Shown here: piece by piece, positions 46,101 to 58,700 of the stretch | How positions within the stretch are numbered: position 1 is the stretch's first letter | Layout: the number at the start of each line of letters is the position of its first letter | From: Pseudopyrenochaeta lycopersici | Taxonomy: Eukaryota > Ascomycota > Dothideomycetes > Pleosporales > Pseudopyrenochaetaceae | Reading direction: 5' to 3' | Length of the DNA stretch: 64,000 bases | NCBI GenBank assembly: GCA_003313425.1 | Contig: NHZP01000082.1 | Span: 1 to 64,000, forward strand | The notes under the pieces: generated by a model | What the model was told of the DNA's origin: nothing | Databases searched by the model: none | Seen by the model: only the letters and a program-made list of their open reading frames with translations | Translations under genes and position numbers: made by a program

Positions 46101-48900
46101 ATACTACGTAAGTGCGGTCTATAAGCCCCTAAGGGCTCTGTAGATATAGGACTAGAAGGTCGCTAGCGCGTTAGATAATCTAAAGAGTAGAATAAGGTAC
46201 TTAAAGTAGCTGTACTGCGTCTTAAACGCTGTTTTCTACTTATTACCCTCCTTAATCTAAAGTCTGTAATAGGCGTCTTAGATATCTAACTTTATAAAGA
46301 TTTACGCCTTTAAGAGGCGGTCTAGCATCTCGCTTATAAGAGGGATTAGGTACTAGTTCTTTATAGTTACTTTATTTAGGCCTTAGTAGTCTATGTATAG
46401 CTAGAGCGTTCTATCTAATTTTAGTATAAAAAGGATTAGGGCCCCTGCTAGCGACGTGCTAGGCTAGATCTATCCCTTCTCTTACGCCGTGTTAAGGTAT
46501 TCTTAGAGGATGTCTAGCTCTTGGCGCGAGAGGTTGTAAATAGAGAGGTTTAGGACTTTTTATCCCTCCTCTAATATAATTGCGTGGTTGTACTCCTTAT
46601 AGGGGCGCAGTACCTCTGTCTAATACTTACTAAAGGCGAGCTACTTGTAGTATAGCTTCTAGGGGACGTGCCTTAATTCCTCTTTGTCTAGGCAGTCCCT
46701 GGTAGGGTTAACCTGTAGGGCATCCTCCTTAGCTAGGCTGGGGAGGATACGGGGTGCTACTAGGAGGGTAGCGCGCTAATTAGAGTTCTTGTTGCGTATA
46801 CTAGATACTACGCGCTGTGCTGTCTCTGCGGGTAGCTAGGCTAGCTAGGGTTCCCTTCAGACACACTCCTTTAGGTAGTCTGCGATACTAAGGACTAGGT
46901 TTCGCAGCTAGAGTAAGCCCTAGCGATAGAACTATTCTGCGTTATATTCTATATCTCTACTAGGCTTAGCAGGTTCTAACAGATTCGCGGCGGTTGCCTG
47001 ACGTATCTCCTCTTAGACCGCTCTTTCGGCCTTGCTGGTTAGAGTGTTGTAGGTTAGGGCTCTTAGGTAGAGGATGTAGGCTGTCTCTCTAGGGCTAATA
47101 TCGCCTAATAGGTCTGCGGTGGTAATAACTTAGACCTGGTTAGTATCTCGCGCAGCCTACTATTTAAATTCTCCTATAAAGAATTAAATTTTAGGATTAG
47201 CTTCCCTTAGCTATAGGTATCCTAAGATAAGGTTGTAGCCTTTAATATTAGCAGACTAAAATAGTTGTAGGCCTACCTATTTTGCTGTGCCTTTTAAGTC
47301 TTAGTACTAGATAGACAGATTATATGCGGCTCTTAGTAGGAGTAGTTAATTATTAACTAGGCTTGCTGTAGGCTTCTAGTAGTAGTTTACTCTAGGTAGG
47401 AAGTAAAGCTAGGTAATCTTACTTAATATAATGTTAATCTCTACGCCTAAGTTATATAGGGCTTAGAGGGGGAGCAGGAGTCTATTAGCTACTTGTAGCT
47501 GGACTTTAATCGCTATCTAGAGTGCTTTCCTCTAGGTGTTAGGCCCTAGTAGTAGTTAGGACAGATTAGCGACTAGGGCGTTGCGTTTCCTAATTAAGGC
47601 CTAGGTTAAGTTTATTTGTTAGCTCCGCCTCTTGTGTTTCTCTAATTACAATTCTTCTAGTAGGGTTAGGTTATACTCTACTTAGCTAGGTTCTAGGAGT
47701 TTCCGGGCGTCCCCTAGTACTGCGGCGGGTTCTATGTAGGCTTTAGACAGGGTAATCTTTAGGAGTAGTTTATCTCTAAGGGTCTGTTATCTTACTTCTT
47801 ACTAGTCCTCTGCAGGTTAGAGAAGGAGTTTAACGCTAGGCGTTTACCCTAAGAAGGGCCTTTAGTAGTAGCTTTTTAGGTGTCCTCTAGGAAGTAATTA
47901 GCATAAGTTATAGTTTCTGCGTTATATAGAGCCCTTTTAAACTTAGGCTATAAGTTAATAGTTTTAAGGACCCTAGTGCGTATAATCTCTCTGTAGTATT
48001 CCTCTAGAAGTCTTAACTATATAAAGGCGATCTTTAGCTTATAGTCGTCCTCTCTGTTCTTTAGCTTAAAGAAGTTATAGGTTAGAAGGGATTCCTTTTT
48101 CCCTAGCTAGAGGAGGAAGGTGTTAACGTTATTATCCCTCTACTACTTAAAGTTAAAGAACTAGAGGTAGTTATTATAGTAGGTAAGGATAGGATCTTAA
48201 ACTAGCTTACGTTCCTCCTGTTTAAGGTAAGCCTATAAGGTAATACTCTCTTTATTAATGCGTTGTTAGAGGAGTTCTTAGTAGACATGATACTAGATCG
48301 TCCCTAGAGCCTAATAGGTGCGGGTTACTGTGTCTTCTAGTACCTAGGCGTACGCGAAGGCAGTTTTAACGTCCTTTACCTATTAGTCTACCTGCTGTGC
48401 TAATAGAGCTTAGGTTTCTAATCCTACTTTTAGTTTTAGTTATATACTATTTAGAGCCCTAATAAGCTTCCCTACCTTATTAAAGGCGGGCTGGGGGGGT
48501 TCTAGTAGCTTCCTAGCCTGTCCTACCCCTAGTACTTATAACGCGTAATTAATTTAGTCCTTTAGCTTTTTAATTACTTCCTCTAAGGCTCTAGTCTCTT
48601 CTGCCTTAAAGAGGTTAGCTAATAGACCTTAGATAAACGTTTTATTTAAGATTCCTGTTATTAGCTTTTTCCTAGCAGAAAGGAGTTAGGTTTTTACTAA
48701 AACATTAGCGGTACTAGATACCTCTGTTAGGGTTTTACTAACCTAGTTAAGTCTACTACTATAAGTGCGTTAGTCTAGGGGTAGTCCTAACTCTTACTAT
48801 AGGGTACCTATTATATTAGAGTCCTAGGGGTTTTAGTTTAGGGCGTCTAACGTATTTAATTATTAGGGGTCTTCTAATATCCCTAGGTCTCTCTAGGCGT
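43200..48900 (-). pseudogene. gypsy C gag-pol, RIPped
   Basis: Minus strand. RT box near 46090 reads VVYLDNILIYLEN (second Asp of YLDD to Asn) followed by GLYYKVSKCTF and FLRFIVTLGG. Upstream toward 48900 is gag and protease; downstream toward 43200 lie RNase H and integrase. Stops are CAG/TGG to TAG. Domain limits are approximate. Confidence 0.75.
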
Positions 48901-49297
48901 CTTTAGTACTTCCTTAGGGAGGCTCTAGGTTAGCGTCGCTCCTAGGTCTTCTGCGAGTGCCTACTATAATACTTCCTCTTTTTTTTTTTCTTCTTTTACT
49001 ATTAGGATATAGGCGTGCTGTCCCTAGGGTCTTAATAGTACTTTAGAGGAGAGTTTCTTAACTACTACCCCTAGGGTAAGAAAGATTAGAATTATTAGGG
49101 ACTGTTAGTAGAGGTTAAGGTTAAGTAATAGGGGATAGTATTAAGACTAATCCTTAACCTCTGCTCTAAGGGGGTAGCTCTTATTTATATACTAGCCTGT
49201 CTTTAGTGTAGTCCTAAGCCTTTCCGGGCTCTATCTGGTATGGGTCTGAGGGCCCTCCGCTGGGTCGTCCCCCGCTAGGTCTAGTGTGTTCGTGACA

Positions 49298-52200
49298 TAT
49301 TAATTCTTTATTATAATATTATTAAGTTTCTAGTAGTTAACGTATAATCTTAACTTCCTATTTTTCTTTAGTATAAATAGTATAAGGTATCTTACTAGTA
49401 ACTATAATTCTCTAATAAATCTCTTTTTTAGGTTTATCTTAATATATTTACGTAGGGTTTTAAGTTCTTTTTCTAATAAACTATAAATTAGGCTAAAAGT
49501 TAGTTACTTTCCTTCTTATAGGATAATCTTATAATCCTAGAGTTAATATTTAGGTAATGCTTTTATAGTTGTCTCTTCCTAAAAGAGTAACTTATATTCT
49601 TTATACTTATTAGGGGTTACTAGAGTTACGCTTTACTCTTTAACTCTAGCTTATTAGTCTAAGAGTCTCTTATTAGTACCTACTAAGTTAGACCCTTATA
49701 TCTTAAGGTTATCCTTATTTAAAGTAAGGATCCTAATTATTATCTTCTTATCTACCTAGGCACTTAGCCGCAGCGTAAGCTTACTTATAGTTACGTCTAT
49801 TTTACAGTATTTAAATAAGAACTTTTTCCTCTTCTAATCTATTTCTAGACTATATTCTCTTAACTATAAGAGTCTTAATATTATATTATATTATAATAGT
49901 CTAAAGACGTCTAGGTTAATTATTTCCCTATAGTTCTAGATAATAAGTTATATATTCTGTACTTTACATGTAATTATAGACTCTAATAGCATTAGTTGTC
50001 TATTAGCTACTATTAATAGATATAGTACTAATTTTAATAATAGGATAAGGCTAGCTTATTCTATCGCTCGCGCAGAAATATAGCTCTATTATGCTCTAGA
50101 ATCTACTAGTACCTTTATCTAGCTTCTATTAAGCTTAATATTTAGCTTAAGGAGTCCTTATATGCCTGTAGTATATAGAGTTTATAATTCTTACTTATTA
50201 GTAGGCGTAATTCTAAAAAAGGCTCCTCCTAATACCTGTTTAGTGTCTTAACGTCTTTATACTTAAGGTAGTTAGAGTTAAGGCACGTTTACTATTACTA
50301 CTAATTATACTCTCTATTAAAAACTAGCTATATTACTATAGTAGCTATAGAGTTATTATTTCTTAGAAAGTAGAGGATAGTCCTCTTATCTTATAGATAG
50401 TTATCGCATTTAACTTTAGGATAGTTATACTATTAGTATTTATACTAGTAAAATAAGTAAGAAAAGTATCCTTACTCTATTTTACTTAAATAGTATATTA
50501 TATATAGGTCTGTAGTATAGAAAGACTAGTAGATAACACTATATTATTTATTACGTAGGTCTATTAGGTAGTCTAGTACTAGTTTCTATAGTCTTTTACG
50601 CATAGTATATAGGGTTTAAGCTATATCTACGCGCTTATAATAGTCTCTAGTTTCTTCTTCTATAAGAAGCTAGTTAGGGTTAATATTCTCTTTATTATCC
50701 TCCTAATATATTTATTATTTAAGCTAAGTATAAATATCTTATTTCTTACTATCTATAAGTATAATCTTACTATAGAAATTAACTTAAAGGTACTTTTACT
50801 ATACTAGGTCCTAAGTATTAGGTATATAGAAGGCGTCTTCCTGCGTTAATAGTAGTATTATTTAGCGTTATAGTATATATTTAGGGGTCTTAACTACTAG
50901 GGGTTCTAGTACCTATATTTATCTAGCTTATTAAAGTTTCTATAGCGCGTCTCTAACGCTTATAAGTTACTATACCTCCTTAGCTTTTTCTACCTATTCT
51001 TATATTACCTTTATATAATATTTAAAGTAATAGTAATATTCCTATAATATATTTTATATTACTTATTTAGCTAAGATAATTATACTTATTCCTTATATTA
51101 TAGCTGCTTCCTATTCTTCTAAAGTTAGTATATTAATATACTATACCTTATATATATACTACGCGCGTAGTTAGTAGTTAAGTTCTATAATATCTTTTTC
51201 TGCTTCTATAGGCGTTAATAGCCTTAAAGTTCTTAGTTAATATTAGTTCTAGAAGTTCTCTATTTTTTATTCTTTAGTTAAAAGTACTATAGTATTATTA
51301 AGGTCTTCTACAGTATCTTTATAGACTAGAGATAAAGAGCTATTACTCTCTTCTTTATCTTTACTATACTAGGTTTTAGGGATCCCTTTCTTAATAAGTT
51401 CCTAGTAAAGTAGTAGTAATATCTTTATATCTTAAGCCTCTTCCTCTTAGGTTATAATAACTTCCTATATCCTATTATTACTATTTTCTTCTTTTATAAC
51501 TATTATATTAATCTAGGGAGTTACCTTATTCTTTTTCTTATAATCCTTAGCTATATAGCTTTTCTTATTATAGTTAAAATAGGTTATTTCTTTCTTCTTT
51601 CCTCCCTTCCTTAACTTTTCTTTATTAAGGTTATCTAGATGTATTACCTTAGATCTCTTAGACGTGTAATGTCCTAGGACCCCTTATAGCTAATATTAGT
51701 AGCGTAGGCGACAACTATTAGATTTATTATAATAATCCTTTTATAGTTTCTTATCTTCTATTATTTCTCTAGGTTATTATCCTGCTAGTCGCACGCAAAG
51801 CTTATAGAGCTCTATATCTAGCTAGATAGTCTTGTTAATTAGGTTGTCTAGTGTCGTAATCTTCGTGCCTATGCGCATAAGCTTAGTCTAGACGTCTGCT
51901 TTCAGGCCTTATTTATATATAGTTTTTAAGGTATTATTATTCTAGCTAGTTTACCTAGCGTAACCTAGAAATTTGTTAGTATAGTTAGCTACAGACTTAG
52001 TTTATTGCATGTTTTAAACCTTACGTTCTGTAATAGTTACCTCGTTTAGGAGCTTAAACACTTAGCGCATACATGCTTTAAATCTGCCTATCTCTTTAAA
52101 CATAGTAATTAGTTCTTAAGGCTTCTCCTTGTTACTTATGTACTTAACTAGGTAAGGCTTTACCTATTTAGTAGCTTCGCCTCTTATATAGCTAGACATA

Positions 52201-52393
52201 AGTACTGCTTAATTATTATTGTCTATAGTAGTTATATTAAACTTAAAGAAGAGGTTAAACTAGAGTAACTATTCTTTAAGCTTAAAGTAATCCCTATAGA
52301 AGAGGTCTGGTTTCGCGATAGCGTTACCTAGCCTAGTAGTATAGTAGTTTGTGTTTTCTATCTTAGTGTTACTTATCTTAAGAGTGTTTAAAG
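49298..52393 (-). pseudogene. gypsy B gag and N-terminal pol, RIPped
   Basis: Minus strand, from the 5' LTR at 52394 leftward. The zinc knuckle at about 51540-51590 reads YFNYNKKSYIAKDY, the exact CX2CX4HX4C spacing with all four ligands turned to Tyr. Protease and the start of RT follow toward 49298, where element C splits the frame. Confidence 0.75.
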
Positions 52394-52826
52394 TGTAAAG
52401 AATCTTAAAAGCTATTAGTAAGGATAGCTAATAAGACTGTAAGGTTAGTTCTCTAGGATAGAGTAAGAGACTAGATAGATAGGGTTTAATACTAAGACAG
52501 TAAGAGAGTACTTCTATAAAGAGTACTAAAGTTTTAAGAATAATTAGTATTACTATTACTATACTATAGAGTATAATATTAAGTTAAATATACTAAGCTA
52601 TAAGAGTTTATTATAGTAATCTATATACATAAGGAGTCTTATAAGACTATACTATTCTTAATAAGTCTTATATAGAGACTATATATTAGCGTATAAGATT
52701 CCTGAGACTGTAAGACTTATAACGAGTTGCGTACTTCTTTAGGTGCAGCCTTATGCTTTGGCGCACGTACCAGTCCGCGGGGCTTCTTAAGGCGGCTGCC
52801 CCTCGGTACATTCTTAGGTCGTAACA
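52394..52826 (-). repeat. gypsy B 5' LTR (right)
   Basis: 433 bp. The last ~90 bp (ggcgcacgtaccagtccgcg and on) is almost free of RIP while the rest of the LTR is mutated. Confidence 0.9.
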
Positions 52827-55747
52827 AACCTATATTAAAGAAAACTTCTTACTAGATAATAGTAGTAAATAGAAAATTAGGAGGGATAGTAACTTATAAG
52901 GTTACTACTAGCCTTAGCCTAGCCTCTAAAATACACTAGGTTAGACTAGATATCTTTAGAACGGCCGCCTATAATATTATACTAGGACTACCTTAGTTAA
53001 GATACTATAACCTAGTAATTAACTAGATAAAATAGAGAGTATCTATACATATAAAAAATAACGTAAGAATGCTTACGTAATAGTTGCATGCCTTAGTAGA
53101 TAAGAAGATAATAATAAGTATTAAACCTTTATAAAAAGCTAAAAAATAACTACTTTATTAGTAGCTAGTAAAGAACGCTAAGAAGAATAAGGAGTTAGTT
53201 ACTACTCTAAAGATCCTAGAAGAATATAAGAAATTTAGAGATATATTTACTAAGAAGGTAAGAAAGAAAGTACTACTAAAATACTAAAAATAGGACTATA
53301 AGATAGAACTTATAGAAGGTAAGTAGCCTAGGTTTATACTAATATACTGCCTAAGCGATTACGAGCTAGGCGTCCTAAAGAAATATATTAATAAAAATTT
53401 AGCGAAGAGTTTTATTAGGAAATCTAAGTCCTTAGTAGAATATCCTATCCTATTCGCGCTAAAGAAAGATAGAGTGTTAAGGTTATATATTAACTATAGG
53501 AAGTTAAATAATATTACTAAGAAAAACTGCTACCTACTACTTAATATATAAGAACTACGTAATAGATTAATAGGAGCTTAATACTTTACTATACTAGACC
53601 TAAGAGGAGCGTATAACTTTATTAGAATAAAAGAAGGAGAGGAATAGAAAACTACCTTTAGAATATAATATAGATATTATAAATATATAGTAATACCCTT
53701 TAGCCTAATAAACGCACTAGTAACGTGTTAAGACTTAATTAATAATATCTTAGCAGAATATCTTAATATATATACTATAGCTTAGCTAGATAATATTTTA
53801 GTCTACTTAAAGAATATAGATAAATATTAAGACTATATTAAGGAAGTACTATAATAATTAAGAGACTACTACCTAGAGTTAAAACTAGAAAAGTGCAAAT
53901 TTTATAAAGAAGAGGTAGAATTCCTAAGATATATAGTTAGTAGATAAGAAGTATAAATTAGTAAATCTAAAATTAGGGTAATCTAAGAATAGAAGACACT
54001 ATAAATAGTTAAGGATATTTAGTTATTCTTAAGATTTATTAACTTTAACTAATAGTTTATTAAGGACTTCTCTAAGATTACAGTACCCTTAATAAAACTA
54101 ATAAAAAAGGAAGAAAAATAGGACTAGAATAAGAGACAGTAATAGGCCTTTAAAGAGTTAAAAGAAGTATATATAGCTAAACTAGTACTTATGTTATTTA
54201 CTAGTAGATAACTACTAAGGATTAAAACAGACGTATTAGATCTCGCAATTAGAGTAGTAGCCCTATAAAAAAAAGACAGAAGATAGTATCCTATAGTATA
54301 CTACTCTTAGAAGTTCTTATAAGTAGAAGAGCGATATAATATCTATAATAAAGAACTTATAGCTATTATTAACGCACTATAACACTAGAGAGTATATATA
54401 AAAAGTTACTTAGAACTTACTATTTATATAAACTACTAAAACCTAATATACTTTATAATAATAAAATAACTTAACTAGAGATAAGTAAGATAGTTAGAAC
54501 TTTTAAGATAATATAAGTTTAAGATTATATATACACTAGGAAAAGAAAATAAGAGAGTAGATATACTAAGTAAAAGACATAATATAGTAAGAAAGAAAAC
54601 TAAAGTTTATATAGTAATCCTAAAAATAAATAAAGATAAAACTTTAGGACTCTTATAAGAATACTACGTAATTTTAAAAATATAAGTAGAAGTCCCTAAG
54701 AACCTATATAAGATTATTATCTAGTAATACTATAATAATCTAATATATAGATACCTAGGAATTATAAAAACTATAGAACTAATCTAATAAAACTACTATA
54801 TTAAGAATCTAAGATAGAGAGTAGAGACACACATTAAGAAGTATGTACCCTACTAATAGAATAAATATACTACACACGCACCTTATAGTAAATTACAGGT
54901 AATAAAGATACCTATAAAACTATAGGAAGATATAGTAATAGACTTTATTATAGACTTACCTAAGTCTGTAGATAAAGTAACTAGATACAAGTATAACGCG
55001 ATATATAACGTAGTATATAGATATATTAAATACGCAGAGTTTATACTATTTAGAAAAACTTTTACAGCACTATTACTTATAGAAATAATAAAAGACTAAA
55101 TATTCTAACACTATAGTATACTAAAAACTATTATTAGTAATAGAGATAAGTTATTTATATCTAATTTCTAGTTAACCTTTATAGCTAAGATAGGTACCTA
55201 AAGGAAACTATCTACAGCGTACTATCTAGAAACTAATAAATAAATAGAATAAATAAACAGAACCTTAAAATAATACCTACAGATGTATTATAATAAATAA
55301 TAGAATAACTAGGTATTACTATTACTAATAGTATAAATTGCGTTTAATAATAGTAAATCTAAAGTAATAGGTAAAACACTATTCTACGCCTATTATAGGA
55401 AACACCTAAACCTATTTAAAAGAAACTTTCTAAGTATTAAAGTAGAAGCTGTAGTTAAGATAGTAAAAGAACTATAAGATATATTAGAATAACTATAAGA
55501 AAGACTTAAGAAAAAATAAGAATAATAAATTTTATATATTAATAAGAAAATAAAAACAGCACCTTAGCTAAAAAAGGAGGATAAAGTGTATTTACTTATA
55601 AAAAATCTACGTATAAAATAACCTAATAAGAGATTAGACTATATTAAAGTTAAACTATTTTTAATTAAGTAATAGAATAGACTAGTTACGTATATATTAG
55701 AACTACCTAAAGATATAAAGATCTACCTAAAGTTCTACGTTAAACTA
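52827..55747 (+). pseudogene. gypsy A pol (RT, RNase H, integrase), RIPped
   Basis: Plus strand continuation of gypsy A. RT box near 53786-53794 reads LDN for LDD, followed by ILVYLKNIDK. RNase H and a zinc-binding integrase start lie around 54200-54900, with the integrase catalytic part to about 55400. It ends at TYILELPKDIKIYLKFYVKL, the usual stretch just ahead of the chromodomain, where the TIR element interrupts. Confidence 0.75.
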
Positions 55748-55778
55748 ACGTGTTCCACTACTCGCCGGCCAATACCAG

Positions 55779-58700
55779 TGTCAGATACAAGATAGGTGCC
55801 CGGAAAGAGTATGCTGTTAGATCTATAGCACAGCAGCGAGCGTACGCGATACTGCATTGTAGCACATAGCTCGGGTGTAACCACTTAGCACACATACTAC
55901 ATAAAAAGGACAAAAAAAATAGAAAAGAACTAGGACAGCATTAATACAATGAAATAAAACCCATCAACATACCTCATCGCATTTAAGCATTCTATCTAAT
56001 AATTAAGAGTCTTACTATCTTAATTACACTCTAAAACAATATTACTATTAATAATGCGAGAACTAACTGTAATCCTAATAGACTACACAACGTACACGCT
56101 ATAGCTATAACAGCTAGAAACGCGATGCGTCTCCCTTAACGTGTAGGAATAGATAGATCCTACTCAGAATATTCCTCTAAAAACAAAACTAAGAATCCTA
56201 ACTAAGCTAGATATTATAAAGTATAAGAGAAAGACAACGCTTAGTAATAACAACAACAAGGCACCTCTGCGACTAGAGGCCCCGTCCGAGCTCTTAACAA
56301 ACAGCCTTAAGGCGTAGAAGGAGGACACTAACTTCTACAAACTCCGCCTTAAGTTATATAAGATAGCAGACAGAGACTATCGCGAAGAACAGGCGAATAT
56401 AGACAAAGTAGTAGTATATATCTAACAATCTGTATTACCCCACCTTATAAAGAACTGCTGTAAGCTAGGTAAACTAATTTAAACGTAGCTTATTAGCCTA
56501 AAACAAATAGTTAGAATAGACGCTAAAGAAAAATAGTTGCGAGCACGTTACTAATACCTAGCCGCACTTAAACTAATAAGACAGCCTAGGAGTTAGGACA
56601 CCTAGCTTTTAGAATACAACTACGCCGCAACAAACGCGGAGACTAAAGGAGTTACTAAAATATAGAATATATAAGATATTATATAAGACTTTCTTAACTT
56701 AGTTATAAAGATAGTACTAACTTAGGTAACAACATTCTAGGACTATAGTTAGCGAGAACAAAATATAACTTATAAAGAAATAATAAAACGCTTCTAAGAA
56801 TACATAAGCAAGTACTACCCTTTAAAGGGGAAGCAGCAGAGAGGCGCCTCTACTGTAGGGAACACCTTATTTCTCGCTACTAGTAGTAAATCCACCCTAG
56901 GTACTAACAGGGACGCCTCTTATGTTACTAATAGCGCACTATCTACTCTAACTATATAGGGGAGTTAGGGAAGACCTTATTAAAAACAAACTTTTAGTTA
57001 AAACACTATATCTAAGTAGTCCCTAATAGGGGATACAGCAGCAGCTAAAGGAGTAAAATACCCTACTTATAAACAACGCTATAGACTAGAGAATTATTAC
57101 TATATCTACACAAATAAAGCACTAGAGTAGTTTACACCTCGCTTAGGAATTATAGCGATAGTAAGGCACTAACTAGAATATAACGCTGACCTGTAAGAAT
57201 AGCTTAAGAGCAGGAAAAGAGCTCGCACAAAAACACTAACTATTAAAACATTAACGTCTTAGACACCTAAAATGTCTACAGAGTAACTAGAGGGACAGAA
57301 GATTTTAACAATTAATACTACCTTAACTACTGCATTATTTTAAGCAGAAGCTTTAGACTATCTACTAAGGCACTCGTTTATTTTAGACTTAGGATCTATA
57401 ATACATATTATAAATAATTATAACTAAGTCTAAGACCTCCGTCCGCCTACAGCTACAGACTGTATTTAGGCTAGAAATACACAGATCTAGATACAAGGAT
57501 ACAGATTAGTCCTGCTTAACCTTATTAGACTGAACAGGCCGACTAAACTTAAACTGCGCAACGTAGCCTAGTGTCTAGACATCCTGTGTAATTTAGTCTC
57601 TTTTAGACTACTTAGATAGCAAGGGATGTGGTAGGATAACTAGAGTGACCCCACTGCTCTAAAGAGACGGGATAACACTATAATTACACACCTGAAGGAG
57701 GCACATAGCTAATAGATACTCGAGCATTAGGATAAGGGCGAAGCCGCCTTCTTTACGAAAGCAATTAACTCCCGCACTAAGTAATTAGCATAAAAGGCTG
57801 ACGCTATGTAGTAGCATAGGCGAATAGGACACCCAGGACCAGCAGCAATTAAGCACTTAGTCTAACAGTCTAAGGGGGTGCGCATTAAAGGAATCACTAC
57901 TGTACAATGCAACGTATATAGAAGAGCTAAGACTAAACGCTAGATAAGACGCACACCCTAAGTAAATAACTAAGGCCCTAGGGAAAGACTCGCTATTAAC
58001 TTCCACACGTACGAGGAAGGAAGTTTAACAAAAGAGAAGAGTCAGATGCTAGTTACTAATTAGTACTCTGGTTTCATGTAGGATTTCTACTTTAAGGACA
58101 ATTAACTCAGAAAGTCTATTATTAGGTTTCTAGATATTATCGTCCGCTTCCTAAAGAAGCAGTACAACATTATAGTTAAGGTTATTAAATGCGACGGAGA
58201 GATCGCGACTACTAAACCTAAAGTTTTAAGATAGTATACTGCGCGCTTAATTTAATTAGAGCCCTCCGCCCCATACACTTAATCCTAGAACAGTAGAGCT
58301 GAACGCTTAGGGGGTGTGGTAAAAGACAAATCGCGCACGATACGATTAGACGCAAACCTACCATAGGAACTGTAGCTAGAGATCGTACAAGCAGCAGTAT
58401 ACCTATACAATTAAACGCCAAACTACTTAAACGCCTAGAAGTTACCCTACGAAGTTTTCTTTACTACGGCAGCCCTGTACGATGGCATAATTACCTCCCC
58501 GCAGAAACTAAATTAAGCCTATCTTAAGGCATACAGTTATAAGGCATTCGCCCTTACTAACAATATACTTTAAGGTAAATTACGACTCTAACGTCTTAAC
58601 CCCAGAGTATAGATAGGATACCTTGTTAGATACTAATCCTCTAATATCTACAGAATCTAGATTCTATCTATAGCTAAAGTAATTAGCACTTAAGATGTAG

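Larger units (their letters stand above)
41148..49297 (-). mobile_element. gypsy C, nested in gypsy B
   Basis: 8150 bp with 205-bp LTRs (41148-41352 and 49093-49297), starting t(g/a)ttagggactg and ending gtgaca/gtaata. The 5-bp duplication tatta is at 41143-41147 and 49298-49302. Coding for pol on the minus strand. It lies inside the RT region of B. Confidence 0.92.
37608..52826 (-). mobile_element. gypsy B, nested in gypsy A
   Basis: 15.2 kb between outer LTR ends including the inner element C. LTRs are 433 bp each (37608-38040 and 52394-52826), begin t(g/a)taaagaatct and end gtaaca/ataata. The 5-bp duplication aacct sits at 37603-37607 and 52827-52831. Coding on the minus strand, so the right LTR is the 5' one. 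It splits the protease region of gypsy A. Confidence 0.92.

Noticed and set aside
48960..49000. Poly-T stretch as a terminator or poly(A) tail of a LINE
   Set aside because: It lies inside gypsy C next to its 5' LTR and shows no LINE coding nearby.
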